A stretch of DNA of 64,000 bases from Nageia nagi (taxonomy: Eukaryota; Pinophyta), in contig JBITNC010000001.1 in the NCBI GenBank assembly GCA_050084985.1, positions 117,242,001 through 117,306,000 of the forward strand. The letters run 5' to 3'. A program made the position numbers and the translations under genes. Positions 22,772 through 34,439 of this stretch are shown piece after piece. Each line of letters starts with the position of its first letter. Positions within the stretch are counted from its first letter, which is position 1. Below the pieces are notes generated by a model. That model searched no databases. It was not told where the DNA came from and saw nothing but the letters and a program-made list of their open reading frames with translations.

Positions 22772-24001
22772 TGTAAGGATCCTAAATACAAATCAAGTAC
22801 AAATCAACAAATTCAATTACAAAAACCCTAACATTTAATCTAGGGCATCAACATTAAGCATTCACAACATAATATGCCAACGTATGAGCTAGGGAATCAA
22901 TTACAAGTGTACACAACATAAAGATGCCAAAGTTTGGCCAAGATAAGCAAATATTAATATACAAACCCTCAAAATGCTAACATCTAGCTCATACATGCAT
23001 AAATGAATAAATACACCACAATGTTGCAATAATGGATATAAGAATAATATAATATGAGATCCAAATTCCCAACAAATGTATATATGATAAGAAATGATAA
23101 GTGATACAATACCAAGCTCCTAAAGCTAGATGTTGGCTTCCAAGGAGCCAACTAGGGTACAACTAAATGTCTCTCACTATTGGATGGATGGTAGAACCAT
23201 GGGACAATATTGCTACCTCGAAACCTAAATCCTCTCTATCTAAGAAGTACTCCTTTAATCTCGATAACCACTAAGGGTAGAAGTGCAACCTCATAATACC
23301 ACTAGATGGGCAAGGATGCTACATCAGTGCCATAGGCTATAAGATCCCTCAACCTTATAGCCCTCCTAAATTTTGCACCTAGGGGATTACTTAGCACTAC
23401 TAAGACGTGTCCATATGATGGTATTAAAAGATAATACTATAATTAGGTATATCCAACAATGAAGCTTAAATGCCTCTTTATACACTCAACTCTATCTGGA
23501 TCTTCCCTAGGAATCATCACCCAAGTCCTTAATCCCAATGTTATCCTTTTGGGGGCCCAAAATGCCCAATGTGGATGCCTAAGGGTCAAGCATGCCAATG
23601 TGGGGGCCTAGAGTATCAAAAGTACCAATGTAGGGGTCTAGGAGTGCCACACATGCCTAATATGGGTCTAGGATCCATTAGGTATCATAATGGGCCAACA
23701 TGGGAGTATAGGAGTCTCCTTAAGGTAGGCACATGTATACAAGTGGTCATCCATCCATCTAAGTGCAAAATAGACCTTGGGATTCCCATAATCAAGATCA
23801 AGATCTCCAAGTATAACAAAATATCTAATATATGCGTGGGAGGGAGACGTCCCACTTGGGGCTCACTGTGGGATACATTTACCCATTAAGTCTTCTATCC
23901 CAAGCTACAACTTGAAATTATAATGTAATAATAAAATATATTACAAAGGGAAGTCCATTGGATTCCATAATTAATGATAATAATGCAAGGGGGATGTCAT
24001 A
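22772..24001 (-). repeat. Gypsy-E 5' LTR
   Basis: Matches 18551-19769. Its outer end reads GATGTCATA on the plus strand where the sister copy has GATGTCACA, a transition in the terminal CA. It abuts the Gypsy-D integrase codons for YGDEA at 24002. Confidence 0.85.
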
Positions 24002-24900
24002 GCCTCATCACCATACATTAATGAGAAAGGAGTTGCCCCTACAAAATTCCTTATACTTATTCTATAGGCCCACAAAGTATAAGAGAGTTGTTGATGCCAA
24101 TGTTTACCATGCTTTGCAACAATTTTGGATATGATACTCTTAATGATTTTATTAGAAGCTTCAACTTGACCATTACCATGAGGATAATACAAGGTAGAGA
24201 ATTTCCTTTTGATATGATATTTAGTACAAAATTCCTTAACTTCATTACCTTTAAAGCTAAGACCATTATCCATGAATAATTTAGAAGGAACACCATATGT
24301 AGGAATGATAAACTCAATAAGAAATTCAATAATCTTACCTCCTTTTGTAGACTTCATGGGTATAGCCTCTACTCATTTTGTGAATATTCTATAGCTGTAA
24401 TGATAAACTTATGCCCATATCTTGAAACAAGATTAATTTTACCAATAAAATCAAGTACCCAAATAGAAAAGGCCAAGGAGATACAATAGAATGCAAAGAA
24501 TGAGAAGGAGAAGGTTGAAGATTAGCATTCTTTTGAAATTGTTCACATTTATTAATATGAAATTCACAATTTTCAACCATAGTAGATCAATAATAACCTA
24601 GTATAAACAAATATTGATAAACAAATTTATCACTAAAGTGTCCTCCATATTCACCATTATGAGGTTGATGAAGGCTAATATGTACTTCATACCTCACTAA
24701 ACATATAAGAAGAGCACCATCAAAAGACCTTCTATACAACAAATCACCAATGATGACATATTTGGTAGCTAGCTTTTTAAGTTGAATTCTACCATTATGA
24801 TCAAAGGCAATAGGAACAACATCATTTTTAAGATAATTGAAAACATCTTGATACCATTTAGATAGATTGATACAAGTAGTTGCATAACAATGATCTTCAA
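24002..24900 (-). pseudogene. Gypsy-D integrase, zinc-binding and catalytic core
   Basis: The minus strand shows part of an H2C2 domain (MVENCEFHINKCEQF), then a long intact piece from 24357: KIIEFLIEFIIPTYGVPSKL, FMDNGLSFKGNEVKEFC, YYPHGNGQVEASNKIIKSI and ATPFSLMYGDEA. The central Asp (MDNG) and the Glu of the DDE core (QVEASN) are visible. The C-terminal part continues beyond Gypsy-E at 18550. This is one of the better preserved pol pieces of the window. Confidence 0.8.
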
Positions 24901-25090
24901 CAACATGCTCATGAGAAGGCTTACTTATATTTTTGATTACAAGGATAGTTTCTTTATCTTATATGTTAATAGGAGCAAGAGAAGTGGCACTAGCCATGAC
25001 ATTAGTATACCTATTACTGTCTCTTGGAATGTTTTCAATTTTATACTCATTGAAGTAGATGAGAAGATTATCCACTATTTGTTTGTACAA

Positions 25091-25292
25091 TTATAGCTTG
25101 GGATCTTTAGTGTTGTAGATGTTGGATACTTGCTTCATAATGAGTTGAGAATTACCAAATGTTTTGATCCTTTTCACTTTTATAAATATTGCAACTTCCA
25201 AAACTAAAATTAGAGCCTCATATTCTTCCATATTGTTAGTGCAATCAAAGCTTAAACAATAAGACATAGGGATAACATCACCATGAGGGTTG
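25091..25292 (-). pseudogene. Gypsy-D second RNase H, C-terminal part
   Basis: YCLSFDCTNNMEEYEALIL and KTFGNSQLIMKQVSN are typical of the RVT_3-type RNase H placed before integrase. The first part of the domain is at 30476-30620, on the other side of Gypsy-F. Joined at the GGTTG target, the frame is continuous (ILINPHGDVIPMS). Confidence 0.8.
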
Positions 25293-27018
25293 TGTATATT
25301 CATACATAATAAATTCTTTAGCAAAGCCCCGATGTACTTTACTTGCAATCATGGGTTCATTTTAAAATCCCCGGGAGTTTTTCTGGAGCAAACAAAACAG
25401 GCCGGAGTCAAGAAGTAAAGCGTTCCGGAATAAAATGATGATGTCACAGAAGAAAGGATAAAGCTCAGTTGTGGAAAAACTCGGGTTCCGGAGGAGGTGA
25501 GGTCAGCAAGAGATAATCGAAGAAGTCGAAACTTGTAAATTAAGTGTTCCAGAAGTAAAGCATTCCGAAATAAAATGATGATGTCGTCAGAGGTTAAGAC
25601 GGTCACGTTTTGGTCAATACCGAGTTCCGGAGATGATGAGGTCAGCAAGGGGAATTAAGAAGCCGGGGTCAGTAAATAAAGCATTCCAGAAGAGATGACG
25701 TCAGTGATTTGGGCCTTAACCCAAAACCTGAGCCCGAAAGTGATGAAGTCAGCAAGGAGCGATCAAATAGCCGGAGCCAGTGAGTAAAACATTCTGGAGG
25801 GAAGAGATGACGTCACGGGAAGAACGATGTTCACATTTGTGAATGAAACCGGGTTCCGAAGATGATGAGGTCAGCAAGGGTGATCAAAAGGGCCGAAGTC
25901 AGTAGATTAAGCATTTCGAAATGAAATGATAAAAGCTCAGTTGTGGAAAAAAATGGGTTCTGGAGAAAGTGAGTAGAGCATTCCAGAAGCATGAAGATGA
26001 CGTCACGGGGAGAACAACGTCCACATTTTTGAATGAAATCAGGTTCCGGAGATGATGAGGTCAGCAAGGAGTGATCAAATAACCGGAGCCAGTGAGTAAA
26101 ACATTCCGGAATGTAGAGATGAGAACAACAAAGGGTGATCAAATAGTCGGAGCCAGTAAATAGAACATCGTGAAAGAGACGATGCCAGCAAGAGGTTAGA
26201 TCACAGTTTTCAAGAAGCTGTATTTTCTGCAATCTGCCCAGTTTTTTGTAATATTCTGCCAAGTGGTGTATGTAGGTAGTATCAGTTAAAAGAAGGCTAG
26301 AATCTTGAAGCCATTTTTGTAAACGTTTCTGTTTTACAAATCTTGTAACTGTTATTACTGCAGTATAAGTATATGAAAATAAAGTGAAAGAAGGGTCGGA
26401 AGCCTAGTATTGCTCTTTACATTTGTTCTTGAAGACCTGTAGTTTTTATCAGTAATATGATACCATCTTGACCTTTCTTTCTAGCACTCGTAATTATCAT
26501 TCTTAATTTGGTTACATCGTGGCAGCTTGGCTTGTTTCCTGAATGATAATTACGGGTTTCTAGTATAACTGTGTCTGCTACATGGTAGAGTAAAGCTGGG
26601 AAACTATTAGAGAGTGAGAGCTTGTACCGTAGCTGCTACACTAGATTCAGGCCAAGGTTTCACACACTGTGAAAGCCCGTGCTGAACTAGTGATCCACCT
26701 TTGCCTTCTCTCTTGTTACCCTAAGCCTTTTTGCTTAAATTCCTCGCACTCTACTCCTTTTTATTTTCTCTCTTGTTACCCTAAGCCTTTTGCTTAAATT
26801 CCTCGCACCCTACTCTTTTTATTTCTTTCCTGTTACCCTAACCCTTTTGCTTGAATTCCTCGCACTCTACTCTTTTATTTCCTTTCCTGTTACTTTTTCT
26901 ACGCCCAATAGATAAGGAACCGGCCTTCTCCGGAGATCAGACTGTATCCATAGTCTGTTCTTGATTTACTTTGGTTAAGATTGTTTGCGGTGCATATATT
27001 ACATAATCCTAATCAACA
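25293..27018 (+). repeat. Gypsy-F 5' LTR with U3 and R/U5 tandem repeats
   Basis: Starts TGTATATTCATACA and ends CTAATCAACA. About 25370-26200 is built of diverged units with ttccggagatgatgagg, tcagcaagg and aaagcattccgga words. TGACGTCA palindromes occur at 25696-25703, 25808-25815 and 25998-26005. A TATA-like GTATAAGTATATG lies near 26363, followed by an AATAAAG. Near the 3' end a ~60-bp CT-rich unit (ctctcttgttaccctaagcc) is repeated three times, from 26707 to 26885. Confidence 0.85.
25696..26005 (+). promoter_or_regulatory. TGACGTCA palindromes in Gypsy-F U3 repeats
   Basis: Three exact TGACGTCA sites (25696, 25808, 25998) lie within the tandem U3 units. This ACGT-core palindrome is the classical plant TGA/bZIP target. 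In the sister LTR one is kept (29513-29520) and two appear as TGACATCA, a CpG transition. Confidence 0.5.
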
Positions 27019-27028
27019 GTATTTCCTT

Positions 27029-27046
27029 TTGGCATGCCCGGTGGGA
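27029..27046 (+). other. Gypsy-F primer-binding site
   Basis: TGGCATGCCCGGTGGG lies about 11 bases after the LTR end, with the TGG start expected for pairing to a tRNA 3' CCA. The same TGGCATGCCC core occurs in Gypsy-H. I cannot name the tRNA from the sequence alone. Confidence 0.65.
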
Positions 27047-27166
27047 CACGAAGAAACTTATTGGCGACTCTGCTGAAGCACTATCTATGGTATGTATTAA
27101 AGCAAATTATTTGTAAATATCATATGTGCTTTTGAACCTGTTACTTTCTTTTGCAACCTGGAGTTT

Positions 27167-28500
27167 ATGTGGACTAGATCTAAAACCAGAGCAGCAAAAG
27201 AAGCACCGGATTTTAGAACGTTAGATACTCCTAAGAGAAAGACCCTGATCAAGTCCAAGTCTCTGAATAGTATCAGCTCCCTAAAATCCTTTACCAAGCT
27301 AGAATCATCCAATCTTCATACTAAAAATACCTCTCCTGAAATGGCTAATCCAGCTCAGAATGTTTATCCAGAATGGGACAATGGGGTACTAATAGCCCTG
27401 GTGGTGTTGCATGACATCCCAGCAAATGTTTTCAAAACCCTTCCGGAGTTTGATGCAACTTCAGAGAAAACGACTTACGAGCATTGTGTTGATGTAGCTG
27501 GCCTAGCTAAGATTCACAATATCCAGCATGAAGATGTCATGGTGAGACTACTGGCTCAGTCTTTCAAGGGAAAGGTCCTAGATTGGTACAGGGGCCTTCC
27601 TAATGGATCTATAAACACTTGGGCTCAGCTGGCAGAGCCCTTTATCTTGAATTTAATGAATTAGGAGATCCCTTTTCCTTGTTAACACAGTTCACTTCTA
27701 TCAAAAGATATGAGCAAGAAAATATCCTGAATTTCAATATTAGATTCCAAAAAACTTGGGTAAGAGTCCCAATGCCAGTCAGGCCTCAGCAATTTCAAGC
27801 CTTAATGTATTACCTGAGAGCCTTTCCTCCGGATCTCTCTCTGCAAATCCAAAATTTTGGAGTAAATACTTTCCCGAAGGTCTATAGACAAGCAGTATAT
27901 GCTGAATCCTGTCTTATTGCAGTTGGGAAATTGCCAAGTCGCATGCCAATGCCTTATTTTCCAATAACCACCCAGCAGTAAGTTTTGAGACCTCAAGCAA
28001 TTAGTTTTGCTCCACCACTGGCCAGTATCCCTGCCCCTGTCCAACAGTGGCCATCAACCTTGCCAGTCCCTAGAGCTCCCTTGGCCTTACCAGCCCCTCA
28101 TCAACCTAATATGAATCAAGGGGTAGCTTCATCGACAAAGATTCAGGAACTCCAAAATTTGTGTAGAAATATGGCAAACCAAATTACTATGCTAAGTAGA
28201 CAAAGCAATGCAAGAAGATATCCTTATCCTGTTGTAGAAAAGGCTCAGAATGTGTTGAATGATGATGTAAGCCAAGCTTCCTCTTCCGGGTCAGCCTCTG
28301 GTTGGTGTTTGGCCTGCAATGACGCTCATGAACAAACCACATGTCCTGTTTATCAATACCAAGAATATTTATCTAGAAGTGGGGGTATTCCTCCGCCTGG
28401 TGTAGCTGACGACATAAGCCGAGATGTGAACTTGATGAATTTTGCACCAGCGGGTATAGGAGGTTTTGCTGTGGAAACAAGATCAGGGAAAAACCCCTAG
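27167..28500 (+). pseudogene. Gypsy-F gag (one frameshift, one stop)
   Basis: The frame opens MWTRSKTRAAKEAPDF at 27167 and has a basic N-terminal part. It continues with YPEWDNGVLIALVVLHDIP, EHCVDVAGLAKIHNIQHED and SFKGKVLDWYRGLPNGSIN, the capsid core of a plant gypsy gag. A frameshift near 27645 moves reading to a second frame (FNELGDPFSLLTQF). A TAA at 27979-27981 interrupts it once, and the same frame then runs to 28500. A proline-rich stretch precedes a CCHC-like knuckle WCLACNDAHEQTTCPVYQ near 28303-28355. It is close to intact, the best preserved gag in the window. Confidence 0.8.
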
Positions 28501-28579
28501 TCTCCGGTATTCCGGAAAGAAAAGTTGAATCCCAAATGAGCTCCGGAATCAATCATATCAAGACTTCTGGAGAAGAAAT

Positions 28580-28800
28580 GAAATATTAAAAGGTGGTTCG
28601 ACGGTCGAAAATCAACTCCGGATACTTTCAGAGAAGGAGATTTAGTATTGAAATGGGATGAGGACAGAGCTAAACAGGGGAAGCATAAAAATTTGAATCC
28701 ATGTGGTTCCGGACCCTATGTAGTAGCTAAATGTGTGGTATTATTTTTTAGACTGGGTTCTAAATTCCTCTTTGATAAAGGCAAAATTTTCCCCAGAGGT
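28580..28800 (+). pseudogene. Gypsy-F integrase C-terminal remnant
   Basis: FREGDLVLKWDEDRAKQGKH followed by GSGPYVVAKC is the C-terminal end of a gypsy integrase, just before the 3' LTR. Everything between gag and this point is missing. The element therefore arose by a large internal deletion of pol rather than by never having had pol. Confidence 0.75.
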
Positions 28801-28808
28801 CGCCATAA

Positions 28809-30470
28809 TGTATATTCATACATAATAAATTCTTTAGCAAAGCCCCGATGTACTTTACTTGCAATCATGGGTTCATTTTAAAATCCCCGAGAGTTTTTCT
28901 GGAGCAAACAAAATAGGCCGGAGTCAGGAAGTAAAGCATTCCGGAATAAAATGATGATGTCATAGAAGAAAGGATAAAGCTCAGTTGTGGAAAAACCCAG
29001 GTTCCGGAGGAGGTGAGGTCAGCAAGAGATAATCAAAGAAGTGAAGCCCGTAAATTAAGTGTTTCGGAAGTAAAGCGTTCCAGAATAAAATGATGACATC
29101 GTAGAGGATAAGACGGTCACATTTTGGTCAAGATCGGGTTCCAGAGATGATGAGGTCAGCAAGGGTAATTAAGAAGTCGGGGTCAGTAAATAAAGCATTC
29201 CAGAAGAGATGACATCAAGATTTCGGGCCTTAACCCAAAACCTGAGCCTGAAAGTGATGAGGTCAGCAAGGAGCAATCAAATAGTTAGAGCCAGTGAGTA
29301 AAACATTCCGGAGGGAAGAGATGACATCACGGGAAGAACGATGTTCACATTTGTGAATGAAACCGGGTTCCAGAGATGATGAGGTCAGCAAGGGGTGATT
29401 AAAAGGGCCGAAGTCAGTAGATTAAGTGTTCCAGAATGAAATGATAAAAGCTCAGTTATGGAAAAAAATGGGTTCCGGAGAAAGTGAGTAGAGCATTCCG
29501 GAAGCATGAAGATGACGTCACGGGGAGAACAACGTCCACATTTTTGAATGAAACCGGGTCCGGAGATGATGAGGTCAGCAAGGAGTGATCAAATAACCAG
29601 AGCCAGTGAGTAAAACATTCCGAAATGTAGAGATGAGAATAACAAAGTGTGATCGAATAGTCGGAGCCAGTAAATAGAACATCATGGAAGAGACGATGCC
29701 AGCAAGAGGTTAGATCACAGTTGTCAAGAAGCTGTATTTTCTACAATCTGCCTAGTTTTTTGTAATATTCTACCAAGTGGCGTATGTAGGTAGTATCAGT
29801 TAAAAGAAGGCTAGAATCTTGAAGCCATTTTTGTAAACATTTTTGTTCTGCAAATCTTGTAACTGTTATTACTGCAGTATAAGTATATGAAAATAAAGTG
29901 AAAGAAGGGTCGGAAGCCTAGTATTGCTCTTTACATTTGTTCTCGAAGACCTATAGTTTTTATCAGTAATATGATACCATCTTGACCTTTCTTGTCTAGC
30001 ACTCGTAATTATCATTCTTAATTTGGTTACATCGTGGCAGCTTGGCTTGTTTCCTGAATGATAATTACGGGTTGCTAGTATAACTGTGTCTGCTACATGG
30101 TAGAGTAAAGCTGGGAAACTATTAGAGAGTGAGAGCTTGTACCGTAGCTGCTACACTAGATTCAGGCCAAGGTTTCACACACTGTGAAAGCCCGTGCTGA
30201 ACTAGTGATCCACCTTTGCCTTCTCTCTTGTTACCCTAAGCCTTTTTGCTTAAATTCCTTGCACTCTACTCCTTTTTATTTTCTCTCTTGTTACCCTAAG
30301 CCTTTTGCTTAAATTCCTCGCACCCTACTCTTTTATTTCCTTTCCTGTTACTTTTTCTACGCCCAATAGATAAGGAACCGGCCTTCTCTAAGATCAGACT
30401 ATCTCCATAGTCTGTTCTTGATTTACTTTGGTTAAGATTGTTCACGACGCATATATTATCCTAATCAACA
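28809..30470 (+). repeat. Gypsy-F 3' LTR
   Basis: Matches 25293-27018 from TGTATATTCATACA to CTAATCAACA. It carries two, not three, copies of the ~60-bp CT-rich unit (30218-30337), which accounts for most of its shorter length. Many differences from the sister LTR are G/A or C/T transitions. Confidence 0.85.
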
Positions 30471-30475
30471 GGTTG

Positions 30476-31010
30476 ATGAGGATAATTCCTACTCTTGCTC
30501 CATGAATGCAATTAGAACCATCAAAGAACAAGGTTCACTCATCACTTTCCATAAAATTGACAAAAACTTGTGGTTATTTTGGCTCATGAATGGAGCGACA
30601 ATGTAGGATTACAATGGAGGTGCTAGGTTTAAGGTTGCTCTGGTCATCCACTTTATTGGGAAACTCTTCCTATGTGCTAGATACTTCGTTTCGTTAGTGA
30701 TATATAATGAAATCTACTATATCTTATCCTTTTATTTATTTTTGAGAGATAAATACCAAATCAAATTCTTGAAGTAACATTACCCATTTTTCAACTCTTC
30801 CAGATAGGTAGGATATGAATACAAGATATCTAAGAGGGTAAGCCTGAGCTATGATATAGGTTGTATTTTAAAGCATGTAATATCTTAAATTTTTGGTCAA
30901 GAATACTATAGCAAAACACATCTTTTTAATTGGATTATACCTTGTATCATAATCAAGTAAAGTCTTACTGATATAGTAGATTGCTCTTTCCTTGTTATTG
31001 TAATTATTCT
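30476..31010 (-). pseudogene. Gypsy-D RNase H region: RT-linked RNase H and start of the second RNase H
   Basis: Reading leftward, ERAIYYISKTLLDYDTRY and LRYYMLKYNLY belong to the RT-linked RNase H (31010-30700). DEWTLFFDGSN starts the second RNase H near 30590, with its first catalytic Asp kept. The latter is cut at GGTTG by Gypsy-F and resumes at 25292. Stops occur in the linker. Confidence 0.75.
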
Positions 31011-32033
31011 AAGCTAACATTGCCCCAAATGCACTTAATTTTGTTGAAACATAAAGTAACAAACTCTTTTCTGAATTATGAGGAGCTAATATTGGAGTGT
31101 TAGTAAGGTACCTTTTTATGTTATCCAAATCCTTTTGATACTTTCATCCTAAATGAATTTCTCATATTTATTCAACAAATAAGAAAATGGGGAAGTCATA
31201 TCTGCTAGTCGAGTAATGAATATTCTAACTACTTGAACTTTTTGTTGAATACTTATTAGTTATTTCAAGTTTTTACAAGGAGGAAAATCCATAATTGCTG
31301 AAACTTTCTTGGGATCCACCTCTATACCACTTCTTGAAACAATGAACCCAAGCAATTTTCTTGATGAGATTGCAAATGCATATTTATGAGGTTTCAACTT
31401 CAACTTGTAATCTCTCATTCTTTGAAAAATCTTTCTCAACTATGAAATGTGGTCATTTTTGTTTATGGATTTGGATAGGATATTATCAACATACACCTCA
31501 ACACTTTCATGGATCATATCATGGAACATACTCATCATGGCTCTTTGATAAGCTACACTTGCATTCTTTAGACCAAAGGACATGACCACCCAACAAAATG
31601 TGCCCCAAGGAGTAATAAAAGCTATCTTGTATTGGTCCTCTTATTAATCCTAATTTGATTTTAGCAAAAAAAATCCATCTATGAAAGATAACATTTCATG
31701 ACCTCGTGTTGAATCTAAAATCATTTCAATGTTAGGAAAAGGAAATGCATTTTTGGGATATGTCTTATTGATATCTCTGAAATCTGTACATCTTATTTCA
31801 ACATTAGGCTTAGCTATAGGAACAATATTAGAAATCCATGGAGAATAATCAATAAGGATAATAAAATTAGCATCAAGATTCTTTTCAATTTCCTTTTTAA
31901 TAGAAAGGGCTACCCTAGGATTCATCTTTCTAGGTTTTTGTTGGATTGGTTTTACATTTTCATTGATGACTAGGCTATGAGTGAAATAATTTGGATCGAC
32001 ACCAGGCATATCATAATAAGACAAAAAAAACAT
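31011..32033 (-). pseudogene. Gypsy-D reverse transcriptase
   Basis: From 32033 leftward: VDPNYFTHSLVINENVKPI, ALSIKKEIEKNLDANFI, YSPWISNIVPIAKPNVEI and FRDINKTYPKNAFPFPNI, then FIDGFFLL. The active-site segment near 31490 reads VEVYVDNILSKS, so the second Asp of YVDD is Asn. A stop and shift break it near 31640. Confidence 0.8.
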
Positions 32034-33269
32034 TAGATAACTCTTTTAATAGTAGGTGGTACCTTTTCCATTCTTCCAAGGTTAACCAAGCTCCTATTTT
32101 GATCAACTACAGGTCCTCTTGTGTAACAATGTTTACTTCTACTATATGTTCACTAAGACAAGATATTTTGTCATTAAGTTGGGAAGGCATAGGTAATGCC
32201 CCTAGTATTGCATCCAAACTTAGCCATAAGAGATGGAAATAATAGAGTGACAATGGTAGGAACCGAATGCCATCACTCCATTAAAGTATGGGATGACTGA
32301 CTATAAAAGATAGACTACCTAAACCTATGATTGACTTGACAAAAAAATAAAGGAAAGATGAGTGAAAAATGAATAGAAGGGTAATGATCTAACTTACATT
32401 ATCTACATCATCCATGTTGACCTCCTCACCAAAATAAGCTTGATTTTATATAAACCAATATGCAAGCCTCTTTTTACTAGATTTGGGGAACTCACTCCAT
32501 GCTCCTAGCTTCTCAAGCATCTCATCATCATTCTTGAAGATATCCACTCAAATTGGATCCATAGGGGGTAAGAATGGGTCTATATAGTAAGCCTATAACT
32601 CCTCTATTAGACCTTGCATCATACTATAATAAAACTAGTCATCAAATATATCTTTGGTGTAGCCCTAATCACTACTATCAATATGTTGAATGATTGGAAT
32701 GGACAAAGGTGAGCTAGGTATAGACTCTTCAAAATACAACACTGGTTGTTCTCTTGTGTTTACCTTCATTCAATATAGGCTCTATGATACCCTACTTATT
32801 CTTACCTAATCCTTTTCCACCATACTAATATTTATGCATATTTTCATTAGCAAAAGTAAAATTGATACTATTTAAATGCATACTTACTTAACCTGGCAAT
32901 TTTTGTGAAATGGAAGCTATATATTTATTTTTGGGTGCACTTTTTTCTTCATGTTCTTGATAGAGAACATTGAAATCTTCAACAAGATCATCATTTTGCT
33001 TAGGAACAAAGCAATGACACTAAGTTTCATCCTCCTTCAGGTGAAAGCACTACATTTTCAAGATAGAAAGAGATCATCCAAGTTCCTTAAAATTCTCCTA
33101 GATGTTGATCTCTAGTATTTTATATGCTCCAAGGAATACCTCTTATGGGGTGACATTGGTGATAGGTGTTAGTGCATCTTCCTCACTTTTAAATAAATCA
33201 TGAGGAATATAAAACCTCTCATCTGATTGACATACGTAATGTAGGATTATCTTATACATGAATAGTAAT
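32034..33269 (-). other. Gypsy-D protease-RT linker, no domain recognised
   Basis: Decayed sequence in the linker position between protease and RT. No motif is visible on either strand. Confidence 0.4.
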
Positions 33270-33720
33270 CTACTTATATTTATGCATAAATTTAATTAAT
33301 CGATGCAATGTGGAAGTAACAACCCTGATTTTATGGATCCATGGTCTACTAAGCAACAAGTTATATGGGAATTTCACTTGAAAAATATAAACTTTTTGAT
33401 GAACAATTTTACCACCTACTTCAATTGGCATAGACACATATCCAATGCATTCATTTTTAGTAATATAAAAACCTTTTATGCTAATAGTGGTTCTTTTCAT
33501 TTTTGCATAAATTGAAAGAAAATACTTTTGCAACAATTCAACTAAATATACATTGAAATTTGAACTATTATCAATCAAAGGCTTTTTTAATAGGGATACC
33601 ATCAATGTTAACATAGATATACAATCCTAGATTTTTATCAATAAAATCTTCACTAGGCAATTCACTCTCTTGAAAGGAAAGCATGTTACAAACTAAATCG
33701 ATGTCAAGATTACCAACTAA
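33270..33720 (-). pseudogene. Gypsy-D aspartic protease, C-terminal body
   Basis: The minus strand reads NECIGYVSMPIEVGGKIVHQ and VKFPYNLLLSRPWIHKI, the typical body of the protease in this gypsy group (compare Gypsy-C GRPWIH). The active-site loop upstream is decayed (PLIDNSSNFNVYL, where relatives have D-x-G-x-S-x-N). Confidence 0.7.
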
Positions 33721-34439
33721 TTACACAAATTTAGCTATAGGGATATCTACATCAACTTTAGTTTTATTAAGCACATCAAATAAAGCATTTCTATGATCAA
33801 TTGATAATTGCAAAAGTTTAAAAGTACTAATCTTGGTGTGAGTTACCTTTAGTTACTCAAGAAGTTGTTGCATACCATAATTGTGAGGGATCTACGTTTA
33901 TACTACTATAGCTAGATTGAAATTCCCTCTAGGTCTTTCTCTCCTAGTGGTACCACATAGTTCTTGGTTGAAAATGATATTTCCTATAAGGGGTTCAACA
34001 TCATCTGAATCAACTATATAGTACTCATGCTATATCTTACTTTCATCCAACAATTTCCATAATTAATTCCTTAGGATCATACATGCATTTTTTTTGTGAC
34101 CTTTAACTTTGTGATATTTGTAAAATTTGACTTCATTGTACTAACTAGGTTTGTCATCATGAGGACCTAGTTCTTTTTTTAGCTCAGGGTTGATTAGTCC
34201 CTTTTATAAACAATCCTTGAATATAATGATAGGACCCAAAGGTAACCTATTGTTCTTCTTAAATATTTTCCTTGCTTGACTCTTTTGTTGCTCTTTATAT
34301 GGGGTTCTTATATGGCATGTACTTATTTATCTTCCTTTTTATAATGTCTATCTCCCTTAGTTTTCTTATTAGGGTTTCCATATTTCAAGTCACCCATATC
34401 AAATAAGCACTTCTCTTTTTGGGTAAGTTTATGCACAAT

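Larger units (their letters stand above)
18551..24001 (-). mobile_element. Gypsy-E: non-autonomous gag-protease LTR retrotransposon nested in Gypsy-D integrase
   Basis: LTRs at 18551-19769 and 22772-24001 (about 1.2 kb each) flank a 3-kb interior. The tRNA-iMet-type primer-binding site at 22759-22771 and a polypurine tract at 19770-19782 give minus orientation. The interior codes only for gag, a knuckle and an aspartic protease; RT, RNase H and integrase are absent, so movement would need enzymes from another element. No matching 5-bp duplication is seen (TTTAG at left, GCCTC at right). Confidence 0.8.
25293..30470 (+). mobile_element. Gypsy-F: non-autonomous LTR retrotransposon (gag plus integrase tail) nested in Gypsy-D
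   Basis: LTRs at 25293-27018 and 28809-30470 are flanked by the duplication GGTTG (25288-25292 and 30471-30475). The interior is only about 1.8 kb: a primer-binding site, a gag frame and the last part of integrase. Protease, RT, RNase H and most of integrase are deleted. The LTRs are alike by eye (about 7 differences in the first 200 bases), so it is among the youngest insertions here. Its gag, knuckle and primer-binding site are of the Gypsy-H kind. Confidence 0.85.

Noticed and set aside
22755-22775. Possible tRNA gene near a TGGTATCAGAGC sequence
   Set aside because: Only the 3'-end complement is present, directly beside an LTR; it is a primer-binding site, and no cloverleaf can be formed.
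25349-26262. Open frames of 99 and 143 codons on the minus strand
   Set aside because: They are antisense to the U3 tandem repeats of the Gypsy-F LTR; the long frame follows from the repeat.
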